Positions 45,644-57,428 of a stretch of 64,000 nt of DNA are shown here, in pieces. Location of the stretch: contig OZ231126.1 of assembly GCA_965153355.1 (NCBI GenBank), positions 68,758,001-68,822,000 of the forward strand, given 5' to 3'. This stretch comes from Flaccisagitta enflata. Its lineage: Eukaryota > Chaetognatha > Sagittoidea > Aphragmophora. Both the position numbers and the translations under genes were made by a program. The notes under the pieces are model-generated. The model was not told the origin of the DNA, ran no database searches, and was given only the letters and a program-made list of their open reading frames with translations. Every line of letters begins with the position of its first letter. Within the stretch, counting starts at the first letter, position 1.

Positions 45644-46012
45644 ACCTATAAGTCGCGTGCGATACTTACAGATTTAAAATGCCTTAGAATGACCTAAAAT
45701 GCCTTAGAATGACTTAGAATGCCTGAGAATGACTTAGAATGCCTGAGAATGACTTACAGGGACTTAAAATGACTTAAAATGATCAAAAAGGACTTAAAAC
45801 GACAAAATGACCTAATGACCAAAAATGACTTAGAATGACTAAAAATGACTTAGAATGACTTAGAATGAATGAGAACGCCTTAAAATTACTTAGAATGACT
45901 AAAAATGACTTAAAGAAATAAAAGTGATAAAAAAAGTAAAGTGTGACCAACCAACCAACCGACCGACCAACCGACGGACAAAGCGGGTTGTAGAGTCGCG
46001 TGCACGCGACTA
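45644..46012 (+). repeat. Family A, ACAAGGCCAACACC subtype with internal repeats
   Basis: Starts ACAAGGCCAACACCTATAAG, block AGTCGCGTGC. The middle is about 200 bp of imperfect GACTTAGAAT/GACTTAAAAT 10-bp units, then AAAGTGTGACC, a GACC tract and AGTCGCGTGCACGCGACT followed by AAAAA. GCACGCGACT is the exact reverse complement of the 5' block. A minus-strand relative is at 48641-48868. Confidence 0.8.
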
Positions 46013-46049
46013 AAAATCAGGAATGTCTGAATGACTTAGTGTTTGATAA

Positions 46050-46240
46050 ATGTTTTTATTTGCAAACATTCATGATTTACTAACATTCGTGATTTATGAA
46101 AATTCGTGATTTACGAATGTTTGTGATTTACGAACGTTCCTGATTTATGAATGTTCATGATATACGAATGTTCATGATTTATGAATGGTCGTGATTCATG
46201 AACATTCCTGATTAACGAACGTTTGTGATTCACATATGAC
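46050..46240 (+). repeat. ~20-bp imperfect palindromic minisatellite
   Basis: Units such as TTCGTGATTTACGAATGTTC and TTCATGATTTATGAA; each unit is nearly self-complementary. Confidence 0.85.
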
Positions 46241-46373
46241 TAGACGTTCGTGAACTGCGCAGTGCGTAAAACCCCTACATATTTCAGTCGATTTTGCAGC
46301 ATTTGTTTCGCGTTGTCATCTGTCCAACAAACGCGCGCTGAACTAAAGTCAAAGAGTTCATGTGCCATCTTAT

Positions 46374-46375
<2 letters not shown>

Positions 46376-46450
<75 letters not shown>
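46376..46450. repeat. (CT)n microsatellite
   Basis: CT tract of about 74 bp. Confidence 0.97.
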
Positions 46451-46452
<2 letters not shown>

Positions 46453-46530
46453 TTCGCTCTTTTTAGTTGCGGAATAGCGACTGCGAATGAGGTGTGGTCA
46501 CTGTTGGTCCATCAAGGGTCATTGAGTTGA

Positions 46531-46725
46531 ACAAGGCCGGATACACGGCTACCTCAGTCGCATGCGGGTGGGCAGGGGCTGTTTTTCAGGTCACTAGATC
46601 ATTTGGGTAGGAGCAGTGAGGCCAAAGACCGCAAAAGTCCAAAAGAGTAAGTGTTGCAGAGTGCGGACAGACGGACGGATGGACGGACCGACAAAGCGGG
46701 GTTGAGTCGCGTAGCATGCGACTAA
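46531..46725 (+). repeat. Family A dispersed repeat, long-core subtype
   Basis: ACAAGGCCGGATACACGGC start; 5' block AGTCGCATGC (46556-46565); terminal GCATGCGACT (46714-46723). The A in the 5' block, where other copies have G, is matched by the changed base in the terminal repeat. A minus-oriented fragment lies at 46463-46500 and another at 46740-46800. Confidence 0.82.
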
Positions 46726-46869
46726 ATAGTGCAAAAACTTACTATTCTGCCCCTGCCCACCCATTCGCGATTAGCATTTGCCGTGCATTCAGCCTTGTTC
46801 TCTTTCTCTTTTAAAGTCTCTTGTTCAAACCTAGAGAACTCAAGTAGAAGAATCTTATTCAAACCTGAG

Positions 46870-48308
46870 TCACACATCTCTGGATACCCCCCCAAAGAGA
46901 TTCAAAAATACCACTTTTTCTGACTACGCTATTTGTCGTCAGGAACATGTGAGCTATTAAAAAACAAAAAAAAATCATCTGAAATTTTTTTACTTATATC
47001 ACTTTTTCGGTAAAAAAAGGCATTTTTAGCACGTTTTAAGCATAAAATTGTTCATGCAGCTTAGAAAATTCTAAAAAATACTGGAAATGTGTGGCAATAG
47101 ATAGAATACATATGTTTTAACCTTTCACATGAAGTGTATTTTGATATCCTACAGATTAGAGATTAAAAATGGATTAAAAACTGTTTTTTTCAGTATTTTT
47201 AAGTTTAAATCTATTCAAACAGCATCTTAACTCTCAAAAAATTGTAGAAATATGTAGTAAAAGTCTGAGTTTAACTACTTTTATCCTCAACAATCAGCAA
47301 TTTTTGATTGTTTTAGGTTTATAATTTGAAAATTGTTTTGAAATAGCAAAATATTGTTTTTTTAAGCAATTTCAATCGAAAAATCGTTTATGCAGTTTTA
47401 TAAATCCTGAAAAATCCTGTGTATGTGTAGTGATAATATAGATATAAATTTTTCTACTATGGACAAAAAAATTTTCAAGATAAATTTACCTGAAAAAATA
47501 AAATACTGATTGTTCAGGGTAAAAGTATTTAAACTCAGACTACTACTTCACATTTCCAAGATTTTTTAGGAGTTAAAATTCTATAGGAAAAAAATAGGAC
47601 TTAAAAATGCTGAAAAAAGCTATATTTTCCTATTTTAAGCCATTTTTAAGCTCTTATCTATAAGATATCTATAAGATATCTAGAAGAAAAAAAATTTTGA
47701 GAAGGGTAAAAATATGTATATTCAATCTATTGCCTCACATTTTCAGTATTTTTCGGGATTTATAAAACTGCATGAAGAATTATTTGCTTTAAAATACTTA
47801 GAAAAATAATATTTTACTATTTTTCAGCTATTTTTAAACTCAAAACCTAAAAAAAAATTACTGACTGTAGGATAAAAGTAGGTAAACTCAGACTACTATT
47901 ATACATTTTTAGGATTTTTCATGAATTAAAATGCTGTTTTAACAAATTAGGACTTAAGATTGCTGAAAAAACTATATTTCATTTTTTTTTTTTGCCATTT
48001 TCAAAGCTCTAATCTGTATAATATCTATAAAAATTTTTGTGAACTATGAAGGCTAAAAACATGTATATTCTATTTATTGCCACACATTTCCAGTATTTTT
48101 TGGGATTTTTTAAGCTGCATGCAAAATTTTATACTTAAGAAGTGCTAAAAATGCTTTTTTACCAAAAAGAAAATAAATGAAAAAATTTCAGAGGAATTTT
48201 TTTGTTTTTTGTTTTTTTTTAGTGGCTGACATGCTCCTGAAGCCAAATAGCACAGTCAGAAAAAATGGTATTTTTGATTTTCTTTGGGGGGGTATCCAGA
48301 GATGTGTG
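46870..48308. mobile_element. 1.44-kb AT-rich inverted-repeat element (CMC/Chapaev-like MITE?)
   Basis: The ends CACACATCTCTGGATACCCC... and its inverse (to GATGTGTG at 48308) are flanked by GAGT at 46866-46869 and 48309-48312. Complementarity continues more than 240 bp inward with divergence (for example ATAGATAGAATACATATG near 47098 against 48050-48080). No coding frame. A CAC start and 4-bp duplication recall Chapaev-type CMC transposons, but that is only a suggestion. Confidence 0.75.
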
Positions 48309-48312
48309 GAGT

Positions 48313-48640
48313 GTCGGCAATGATTTCATAGGAGCGAGACAGAGAGCATCGGGCTCGCGGGCTCGCTCTAAAATCAGGCCTGCAGTGAGACCGATTGACG
48401 GACTGATGGACAGACGGTATGATTACGCTGAGTGTAGAGTCGCGTAGCATGCAACTAACAATTGTCCATCGTGTCGGTCCTTCCGTCCATGATAATCGAG
48501 TCGATAGAATGAAAACGCACATTTGAGATGCCGCGTTTGTGTTTGTCTTTTTGTGTGTGGATGGGGTTGTACGCCCCTGCCCACCCATCCTCAAGGTTAT
48601 TGTTGCCCCGTTTTGACAGATGCTCTGCTCCTGCATTTCT
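48313..48640. repeat. Family A fragments
   Basis: A plus-strand 3' end (GATTGACGGACTGATGG to AGTCGCGTAGCATGCAACTAA) ends near 48452. A minus-strand 5' half with GCCCCTGCCCACCCATCC lies at about 48480-48610. Confidence 0.6.
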
Positions 48641-48868
48641 AGTCGCGTGCACGCGACTCAACACCCCGCTTTGTCTGTCCGTCGATCTGTTCGTTAGTTG
48701 GTTGGTCAGTACGTCAGACTACTTTTTTCTTTGATTTTATTTTTTTAAGTCATTTAAATCCATTTAAGAGTATACTGAATCATTCTTAATCATTGAAAGT
48801 CATTTCAAATCATTGTAAGTCAATCTGAAAATCTCACACGCGACTCACTGGTGTTGGCCTTGTTCTGC
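48641..48868 (-). repeat. Family A, ACAAGGCCAACACC subtype
   Basis: Minus-strand copy: AACAAGGCCAACACCAGTG start, AGTCGCGTGTG block, AATGACTTA-type units, GACC tract and AGTCGCGTGCACGCGACT end. Confidence 0.75.
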
Positions 48869-48937
48869 AGCATCCGATTATTATATCTTTTATTTGTCAT
48901 TTCATTGAGAAATTGATGAGAGTCGCGCGTTGAATCG

Positions 48938-49012
48938 TTTTTAGGTGCGCCATAGCACCTCTATAGGAGGCATTGTCCATCGGTCGGTCAGTCAGTCACG
49001 CTCGAGTGAAAA
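48938..49012 (-). repeat. Family A 3' end, AGGTGC-stem subtype
   Basis: TTTTT then AGGTGCGCCATAGCACCT (48943-48960); AGGTGC and GCACCT pair. The rest of the unit is missing. Confidence 0.65.
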
Positions 49013-49092
49013 ATCGCTGAAAACGAATAAAATCGTATGAGAACTCATCACGTTCATCATTCATGTTACTAGTCATTTCATTCATGATCATA

Positions 49093-49354
49093 GGGCGTGT
49101 TTCTAGTGAGCGCCAAAAACGCGTTTGTTCCCGTGAAACGCGATAACAGTGTGAACACATATTCAAGAATTTCAACTGTCCCACGAGGAATGTGAGCAAA
49201 GTGAGTGAGCAAGCCCGTGCATGGAGCGAGCGAACGAAGCAAATGTAGCGAAGCAGAGCGCTGCGGAGCGAGTGAGCGGTGCGAGCGAACGAACGTAGCA
49301 AGCGACCGAGCGGCCCTTTCAAAACGCGATCGTCTTTGACTAGAAACGCCCCCA
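49093..49354 (+). mobile_element. GGGCGTGTTTCTAGT MITE, copy 3 (complete)
   Basis: About 262 bp, start GGGCGTGTTTCTAGTGA, end TGACTAGAAACGCCCC; very similar to 21690-21956. Confidence 0.82.
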
Positions 49355-49399
49355 AATTAATCTACGGTTAGGTCAACACACATTCTCACACACACATTC

Positions 49400-49436
49400 A
49401 CTGAGAATGTGTGTGTGTGCGCGAATTTGTGTGTTT

Positions 49437-49517
<81 letters not shown>
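49400..49517. repeat. (GT)n microsatellite
   Basis: GT-rich tract, pure from about 49446. Confidence 0.96.
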
Positions 49518-49520
<3 letters not shown>

Positions 49521-49665
49521 CTGAGTGTGTGTGGGAATGTGTCCACGAACGTGAATGTTGAGAGGTGGAATGGAAGAAGAAGATTCGAAGGAAGTTTCGA
49601 AAGCGAAAAAGTACCGTTTTTCTGCTTTTTGACAAATTTCGGAATCAGAGTTACAATTACAACAG

Positions 49666-49767
<102 letters not shown>

Positions 49768-49798
49768 GGCCGCTAGCACGATTTCATCTTTTTCATCT

Positions 49799-49990
49799 TT
49801 TCAGTCGCGTGCGACGCGACCCTGCAACCCGCTTTGTTGGTCCATCCATCGGTCCATCTGTCCGTCCGTCCATATGTCAGTCCGTCACACTTTACTTTTT
49901 TGTTATGTTTTTTTTTGCGGCCTTTGGCCTCACTACTCCTGCCCAAATGATGAAGCAACCTCAAATATGGCTTTGTCGGTCCGTCGGTCC
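49799..49990 (-). repeat. Family A dispersed repeat, 5' end lost
   Basis: Minus-strand long-core copy with AGTCGCGTGCGACGCGACC at the hairpin and GGTCCGTCGG tracts. Confidence 0.7.
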
Positions 49991-50035
49991 GTGTGTGGGG
50001 GTTTGGGTGTGGATGCGGGTTGGATGCCCGCTATA

Positions 50036-50127
50036 TTTGTTCGCTCCCACCGCTCACTCGCTTTTGCAGCGGTCTGCTTGGCTACCCTCGCTTTGTTCCT
50101 TGCTCCATTCACCGGCTCGCTTGCTCA
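50036..50127 (-). mobile_element. GGGCGTGTTTCTAGT MITE fragment
   Basis: TCGCTCCCACCGCTCACTCG and CGGCTCGCTTGCTCACTC match the reverse complement of the family interior. It abuts the 21-bp satellite. Confidence 0.6.
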
Positions 50128-51480
50128 CTCAATATCCGAGTCTGTGGTCTCAATATCCGAGTCTGTGGTCTCAATATCCGAGTCTGTGGTCTCGATATCC
50201 GAGTCTGTGGTCTCGATATCCGAGTCTGTGGTCTGATATCCGAGTCTGTGGTCTGATATCTGAGTCTGTGGTCTGATATCCGAGTCTGTGGTCTCGATAT
50301 CCGAGTCTGTGGTTTCGATATCCGAGTCTGTGGTCTCGATATCCGAGTCTGTGGTCTCGATTTCCGAGTCTGTGGTCTCAATTTCTGAGTCTGTGGTCTC
50401 GATATCAGAGTTGGTGGTTGCGATTTCAGAGTCGGTGAACGCGATTTCAAAGTTGATGTACACAATTTCCGAGTCTGTGGGCGCAATTTCCGAGTCTGTG
50501 AGCGCGATTTCCGTTCTGTGGGCGCGATTTCCGTTCTGTGGGCGCGATTTCCGAGTCTGTGGACGCAATTTCCAAATCTGTGGGCGCAATTTTTGAGTCT
50601 GTGGGCGCGATTTTTAAGCCTGTGGTCGCAATTGCCGAGTCTTTGGTCGCGATTTTTGACTCTGTGGTCGCGATTTCCAAGTATGGGGGCGTGATTTCCG
50701 AGTCTGTGGCCTCAATTTCCGAGTCTGTGGTCTCGGTTTCCGAATCTGTGGTCTCAGTTTCCGAGTCTGTGGTTTCAATCTCTGAGTCTGTGGTCTCGAT
50801 ATCAGAGTTGGTGGTTGCGATTTCCGAGTCTGTGGGCGCGATTTCCGAGTTGATGTACACAATTTCCGAGTCTGTGGGCGCGATTTCCGAGTCTGTGGGC
50901 GCGATTTCCGAGTCTGTGGACGCAATTTCCAAATCTGTGGGCACAGTTTTTAAGTCTGTGGGCACAATTTTTGAGTCTGTGGGCGCGATTGCCGAGTCTT
51001 CGGTCGCGATTTTTGAGTCTGTGGTCGCGATTTCCAAGTATGGGGGCGTGATTTCCGAGTCTGTTGTCTCATTTTCCGAGTCTTTGGTCTCGTTTTCCGA
51101 GTCTGTGGTCTTGATTACTGAGACTGTGATCTCGATTTCCGAGTCTGTGGTATCGATTTCCGAGTCTGTGGTATCGATTTCCGAGTCTGTGGTCTCGATT
51201 TCCGAGTCTGTGGTCTCGATTTCCGAGTCTGTGGTCTCAATTTCCAAGTCTGTGGGCGCGATTTTCGAGTCTGTGGGCGCGATTTTCGAGTCTGTGGGCG
51301 CGATTTTCGAGTCTGTGGGCGCGATTTTCGAGTCTGTGGGCGCGATTTTCGAGTCTATGGGTGCGAGTTCCAAGTCTCTGGTTGCAAGTATCAAGTTTGT
51401 GGTTTCGATTTTCGAAACTGTGGTCAAGGGTTTCGAGGCTGTGATCATGGTTTTCGATTCTGTGGTCACCATGACCACAG
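50128..51480. repeat. 21-bp minisatellite, ~64 units, open on both strands
   Basis: Unit about GATTTCCGAGTCTGTGGTCTC. After a few 20-bp units near 50228-50290 the period stays at 21, so a plus frame (50538-51551, 337 codons) and a minus frame (50447-51478, 343 codons) are uninterrupted. They read as heptads like ISESVVS and TTDSEIE. Units group into subtypes (GTGGTCTC, GTGGGCGC, AAGTATGGGGGC), and a block near 50440-50700 resembles 50850-51060, indicating a higher-order duplication. Both strands being open points to period rather than gene, though a structural repeat protein cannot be excluded. Confidence 0.9.
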
Positions 51481-52077
51481 CTTTTCGAGAAAATAATATC
51501 CATTATGATTTTCGTAATCTTCATGAAAAGAGGATTCGAATGATATGCTGAAACATATACTTTAACAAAAATTATCTAAAAAAATGGTGCTGGAATAAAA
51601 AATCTCCCTCCGATCCGTATTCGTAACAGCCGCAACTTCGTGGCGCCTAAACAAAGACAACAACCTTGATGATTTTTTGCCGATTAAATTTTTTTAACAC
51701 ATGCGAGGCTACGGCGTCGGTGGGCGTCCACCGATTTGAATGCGGTTTTTTGCTCTGGCTCACTTTTTTTACAGAGCAGGTCCCTGATAGTGCATTTAAC
51801 TTAATTCGCCATACACCTTTCGTAGAATGGACCACAAAGTTAAAAAATATTTGATGATCTATCATAACTCTTTTTGAGCTAATTTTCTCGCCATTTTTTC
51901 AGCATTTATCAATGCAAATGTCAAGTTATTGATTGTGCATGATAATCGTGACTGGTGTATATAGTTATGGATGTATATATTCATGATAGAAGGGTTAGAA
52001 TATCCCAACGCATTTGAAATTTTGCGAAAGCTAACAAAGTTTGAAATGTGACAAGCAGGCAGCATTTTATAACCCTA
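51481..52077. other. Right unique part of the insertion
   Basis: AT-rich, no coding signal, ending in the terminal inverted repeat GCATTTTATAACCCTA. Confidence 0.45.
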
Positions 52078-52188
52078 ATCTAAGGCCAAGAAGCCTTTGG
52101 ACTCTATGTTTTCATAGCTAGTGTGATAGCTATCTACATGTGTGATTTTCGCCTATGTCTACAACTGTGGACTTTGTACACAGCTACA
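52078..52188 (+). repeat. 3' LTR, second part (with duplicated target)
   Basis: 52078-52084 is the second ATCTAAG; 52085-52188 aligns with 34988-35091 with three substitutions and ends CACAGCTACA before ATAT. Confidence 0.9.
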
Positions 52189-52480
52189 ATATCAGTATTT
52201 CATTGATTAATAAATAAAAATCTATTCATGAGTGTTTTAGTACTTTTTTTTCATATCATGCACCATAGAAAAGGCATCTTATCATCCCAGAGAGAAAAAC
52301 ATCCCTATGTGTAAGTGTATAATTAGTGTGACAAGGTGGGGGCATATTTCTTTTAGCTGGCCCAACGATTCTCGAATCTTGCCTGAGCTTCAGACCTCAA
52401 ATTGGTCAAGAGCATTAGAAAGATAGACTGATAGATGGTCTGACGGACAGATGGATAGATAGACGAGCAAATATAAATAC

Positions 52481-52528
<48 letters not shown>

Positions 52529-52734
52529 AGAGAAAGAAAAACAGTCAGACAGACCTTTTAGTCGGATGCTATATAACTTAACACCCGCTATATCAGTGGG
52601 TGCGGTTCTAGTCACAGACAATCGCGTTTTTAACGGGTCGCTCATTACGTTCGTTTGCTCGCATTGCTTACTCCGCTTGCTCATTCTAAGTCATTTCACA
52701 TTTTGACTTTTTGTCCTCTAGTTTTGACGACCGC
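52189..52734. other. Noncoding DNA with (GA)n and a MITE fragment
   Basis: (GA)n/GAAA lies at about 52481-52542. 52600-52690 (GGTTCTAGTCACAGACAATCG, AACGGGTCGCTC) is the inverse of the GGGCGTGTTTCTAGT MITE's right part. Confidence 0.6.
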
Positions 52735-53060
52735 AAGCGACTTCGAGGTGTTAGCGTTGTTCTTCTTGTTCTTCTTATTCTTCATTTTCATTTTCTTATT
52801 CTTTTCCATTTTTTTTATTTGTTCTTGCTTTTGTTTGTTTTTTGTTTTTTTGTTTTTTGTTTTTTTTGTTTTATTTTTTTTTGTTTTTTGTTTTTTTTTT
52901 GTTTTTTGTTTTTTGTTTTTTGTTTTTTGTTTTTTGTTTTTTGTTTTTTGTTTTTTGTTTTTTGTTTTTTGTTTTTTTTTTTTTTTTTGTGATTCTGTTT
53001 CTTTTTCTTTCTTCTTTCTTTTTCTTCTTCTCCTTCTTGTTCTCACTCTTCTCCATGTTC
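52735..53060. repeat. T-rich satellite, (TTTTTTG)n core
   Basis: GTTTTTT heptads at about 52830-52990, flanked by TTC-rich sequence. All Phe/Leu or Lys/Asn frames are artefacts. Confidence 0.95.
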
Positions 53061-53184
53061 TTCCTCTTAAAACTTACTTTTCTTCTTCCATCTTTCTCTT
53101 TGTTTTCTCTGAATGAGATAAAAATGATGGAACATCGACAATACAAGGCAATAGGTATTAAGTAAGCAAACCTCTATTTCTCTG

Positions 53185-53540
53185 CACGGCATCTAGGAAC
53201 AAACCATAGGTCGAAAAAAATGGTCAAGACTCCTGACCTGAGAAAAGTCTTTTTTTTTATGCATTAACTATCAATTTATGGTAAAAATAAAAATATTGGC
53301 TTGGAAATATAGAATTCAAAGCTTAAAGATAGCAAAAATGAAGCATTTTTAAATATTTTTTTTTTATCAGAAATAAGAATTGTAGCTTCAAGCTATTATT
53401 TGCCCATCAATTCTATATGTCTAAGCAGATTTTTTTATTTTTACCATTAATTTGTAGCTAATGCATTCAAAAAAGACATTTCCCCAGGTCAGGAGTCTTG
53501 ACCATTTTTTTAGACCTAGGGTTTGTTCCTGGACGCCGTG
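53185..53540. mobile_element. Hairpin-type MITE, ~356 bp
   Basis: CACGGCATCTAGGAACAAACC at 53185 returns inverted as GGTTTGTTCCTGGACGCCGTG at 53520-53540. Complementarity continues through GGTCAAGACTCCTGACCT and GGTAAAAATAAAAAT to the centre near 53360. No coding capacity. No clear target duplication noted. Confidence 0.8.
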
Positions 53541-53776
53541 TCTGGAACATACATGGGGGAGGGCGCCTTTGCATATCGTTTAGAGGGGATCACAAATAAG
53601 CCATGGATCCAATGATCGTGGTAAACCAAAATTGACCAAGACTCAACTAAAGCAGGCAGCGGTAGGCGGCAATAATCATCGAATCTATCTCTCTCTTTTG
53701 TCAGGGGGAGAACAGGAGAAGGAGAAGGAGAAAGAGAAGAAAAAGGAGCAGAAGAAGGGTCAGAAGAAGGGTAAGA

Positions 53777-53976
53777 AAACAAGGCCGGATACATGGCTAT
53801 CCCAGTTGCGTGTGGGTGGGCAGAGGCCATATTTGAGATCACCAGAGCATTTGGGCAGGAGCAGTACGGTCAAAGAATAAAAAACATAAAAGAAATAAAG
53901 TGTGACCAACAGACCAACAGAACAACCAACCGACGGGCAAAGCGGGGTGTAGAGTCGCGTAGCACGCGACTAAAAT
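53777..53976 (+). repeat. Family A dispersed repeat
   Basis: ACAAGGCCGGATACATGGC start, AGTTGCGTGTGGGTGGGC, AGCATTTGGGCAGGAGCAG core, GACC tract and AGTCGCGTAGCACGCGACT end. Confidence 0.8.
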
Positions 53977-53993
53977 GACGCAGAAAATGCAGA

Positions 53994-54300
53994 ATCACGT
54001 GCGGGTGGGCAGGGGCCATTTTTGAGGTCACTAGACCATTAGGGCAGGAGCAATGTGGTCAAAGAAAAAAAAAGGCCGGATACACAGCTACCGAAGTCGC
54101 GTGCGGGTGGGCAGGGGCCATATTTGAGGTCACTAGACAACGTGGGCAGGAGCAGTGAGGTCCAAGAAATGAAATCATAAAAAAAAGTAAAGTGTGACGG
54201 ACCAACCGACCGACCGACCGACGGACAAAGCGGGTTGTAGAGTGCACGCGACTAAAAACATAAAAAAGTAGAGTCGCGTAGCACATGACTTCAAAGTCAC
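53994..54300 (+). repeat. Two further family A copies in tandem
   Basis: A 5' part at 53994-54060 is followed by a fuller copy at about 54071-54258 (GGCCGGATACACAGCTACC to GTGCACGCGACTAAAAA) and a loose AGTCGCGTAGCACATGACT at about 54270-54290. With 53777-53976, three same-orientation copies lie in 0.5 kb. Confidence 0.78.
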
Positions 54301-55017
54301 GAACATGTTTCATTTGACCAGCACATCTAAGATATTGAAAATATTGAAAAAAAAAGATTAACGGAGGAAAGCTTAAACGCTAGGGTTTCTAACTATGTAA
54401 AATTTGATAGTACTATCTTGGAAAAAATAAAAGTCCAGGACGTTTTTTCATATTATAGCTTTGATATACATGATTTTATATGAAAATTGGTGACCAAAAT
54501 GAAGCTAACAAACAGGGCTAGCAAATGGTGCCAAGCTGAGATACATTGGTTTGTTCGTTTAGATTTTACATCAATATAAGTGAAAGTGTTGATTTTAGGA
54601 AATGGACATGAAACTTGAATAGAATATAAATGCATGACGTTTTGTTACAGTCTCGCTTTGATATGCAGTTTGAAAGGAAAATCAGTGACCATTTTGAAGC
54701 TCTTGATCAGGGCTATCTATTTCCGCCAAGCAGAGACTCATAGCTCTATTCGGTTGGATTCGACCACAAAAAAAGAGTGAGAACATTAATTCTCAGAAAT
54801 TGTAAAAAATTGTGTGCAGGCATTATACCTCAAAGTGGCATTATACTCTTTACCAAGATTTACCCTTGCAGATGCAAGCTGTTTCTAAACTCTAAAAAGG
54901 TTATTCTAGATACTGGGCTTATGAAAATGATTAAAATTTTATCAGATTTGATATCAAATCATTCTCATATCCAGCTTGGACTTTTATTTTTTCCATGAGA
55001 GTAATATTGTTATATAA
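54301..55017. other. AT-rich noncoding DNA
   Basis: Two similar phrases (GGTGACCAAAATGAAGCT near 54490 and AGTGACCATTTTGAAGCTC near 54686) suggest an old internal duplication. No coding signal. Confidence 0.4.
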
Positions 55018-55019
55018 TA

Positions 55020-55563
55020 ACGGGTGGACATCAAAAAAGTAACTTTTAATTTTCTTACATCACTTTTAAAATTTCTCCTAAGTGAAAATTTTTTTTTAGT
55101 TATTTAGATGTATGATCATGCACATCATGTTCCATTATAGATATTTTTTATGAAGATCAATATTTTTCAAGTTATCCTAAAAAAACTGAATTGAATTGGG
55201 GACCACTTGAAAAATTTTGCTTGAAATTGAGTATAAAATAGTGTTCTCTCCAAAATTTGCTTTTGAATTGCAATAGTTGATTAAAAGTAGGTCTTAGGAA
55301 AAGATAAGCACTAATTTTTTTTAGATAAAAAAACAAATTCATATCCAAAACATGAATGATTATCAATCATCATTTTTTGTTATAAATAGGCGATAATGTC
55401 CAAAAAGATTTTTTTGATTGACCAAACATAATTTGAATTTGTATATTATATTCATATACACAAATTAAAAGGCTTATTTATTTTGAATGATCACATAATA
55501 GGCAATTAAGAATCATTTTCATATTATTGAGATAAAGTGACTACTTTTTTTATGTCCACCCGG
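55020..55563. mobile_element. Tc1/mariner-like MITE, ~544 bp
   Basis: The ends ACGGGTGGACATCAAAAAAG and the inverse CTTTTTTTATGTCCACCCGG-like right end form a ~25-bp inverted repeat. TA lies on both sides (55018-55019 and 55564-55565). TA duplication and this type of terminus fit the Tc1/mariner superfamily. No transposase remains. Confidence 0.75.
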
Positions 55564-55565
55564 TA

Positions 55566-56965
<1,400 letters not shown>

Positions 56966-57038
56966 TATGAGTATTTGTATCGGCCGAGTATAGAAGTCTT
57001 CCCTCTCTCTCTTGTGTTAGAGACGCATTTAGCACCAA

Positions 57039-57428
57039 ACAAGGTCATTAGACCTAAGTCGCGTGCGTCGACAGTTTCAAAAAACGTCAGGCAGACAGAC
57101 AGACAAACATTTTTTTTTTCAAAAAGACATTTTAAAAAGCTAAGTTCTCCACAAGTTCTTTTCTATCACTCAGGGACAAAAAAATGCTTTAAAAAGCCTT
57201 TAAAACAGTTTTGTGACGGACGGACCAACCGACGGACCGACGAACGGACCAAAAAGTGGCTTATAGAGACCAGCAGACCAACAGACCAACTGATGGACCA
57301 AAAAGAGGATTATAGAATGACTTTAAAACGTTCAAAACGCCTTTTAAACGACTTCGTGACGGACGGACAGACGGACCGACGGACGGACCGAAAAGTGGCT
57401 TATAGAGTCGCGTAGCACGCGACTAAAA
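57039..57428 (+). repeat. Family A, ACAAGGTCATTAGACCT subtype, long copy
   Basis: Start hairpin AGGTC-ATTA-GACCT, block AGTCGCGTGC, and the segment GACGGACC...AAAAAGTGGCTTATAGAG repeated internally at about 57217-57275 and 57355-57405. End AGTCGCGTAGCACGCGACT followed by AAAAA; GCACGCGACT is the exact inverse of the 5' block. Confidence 0.82.
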
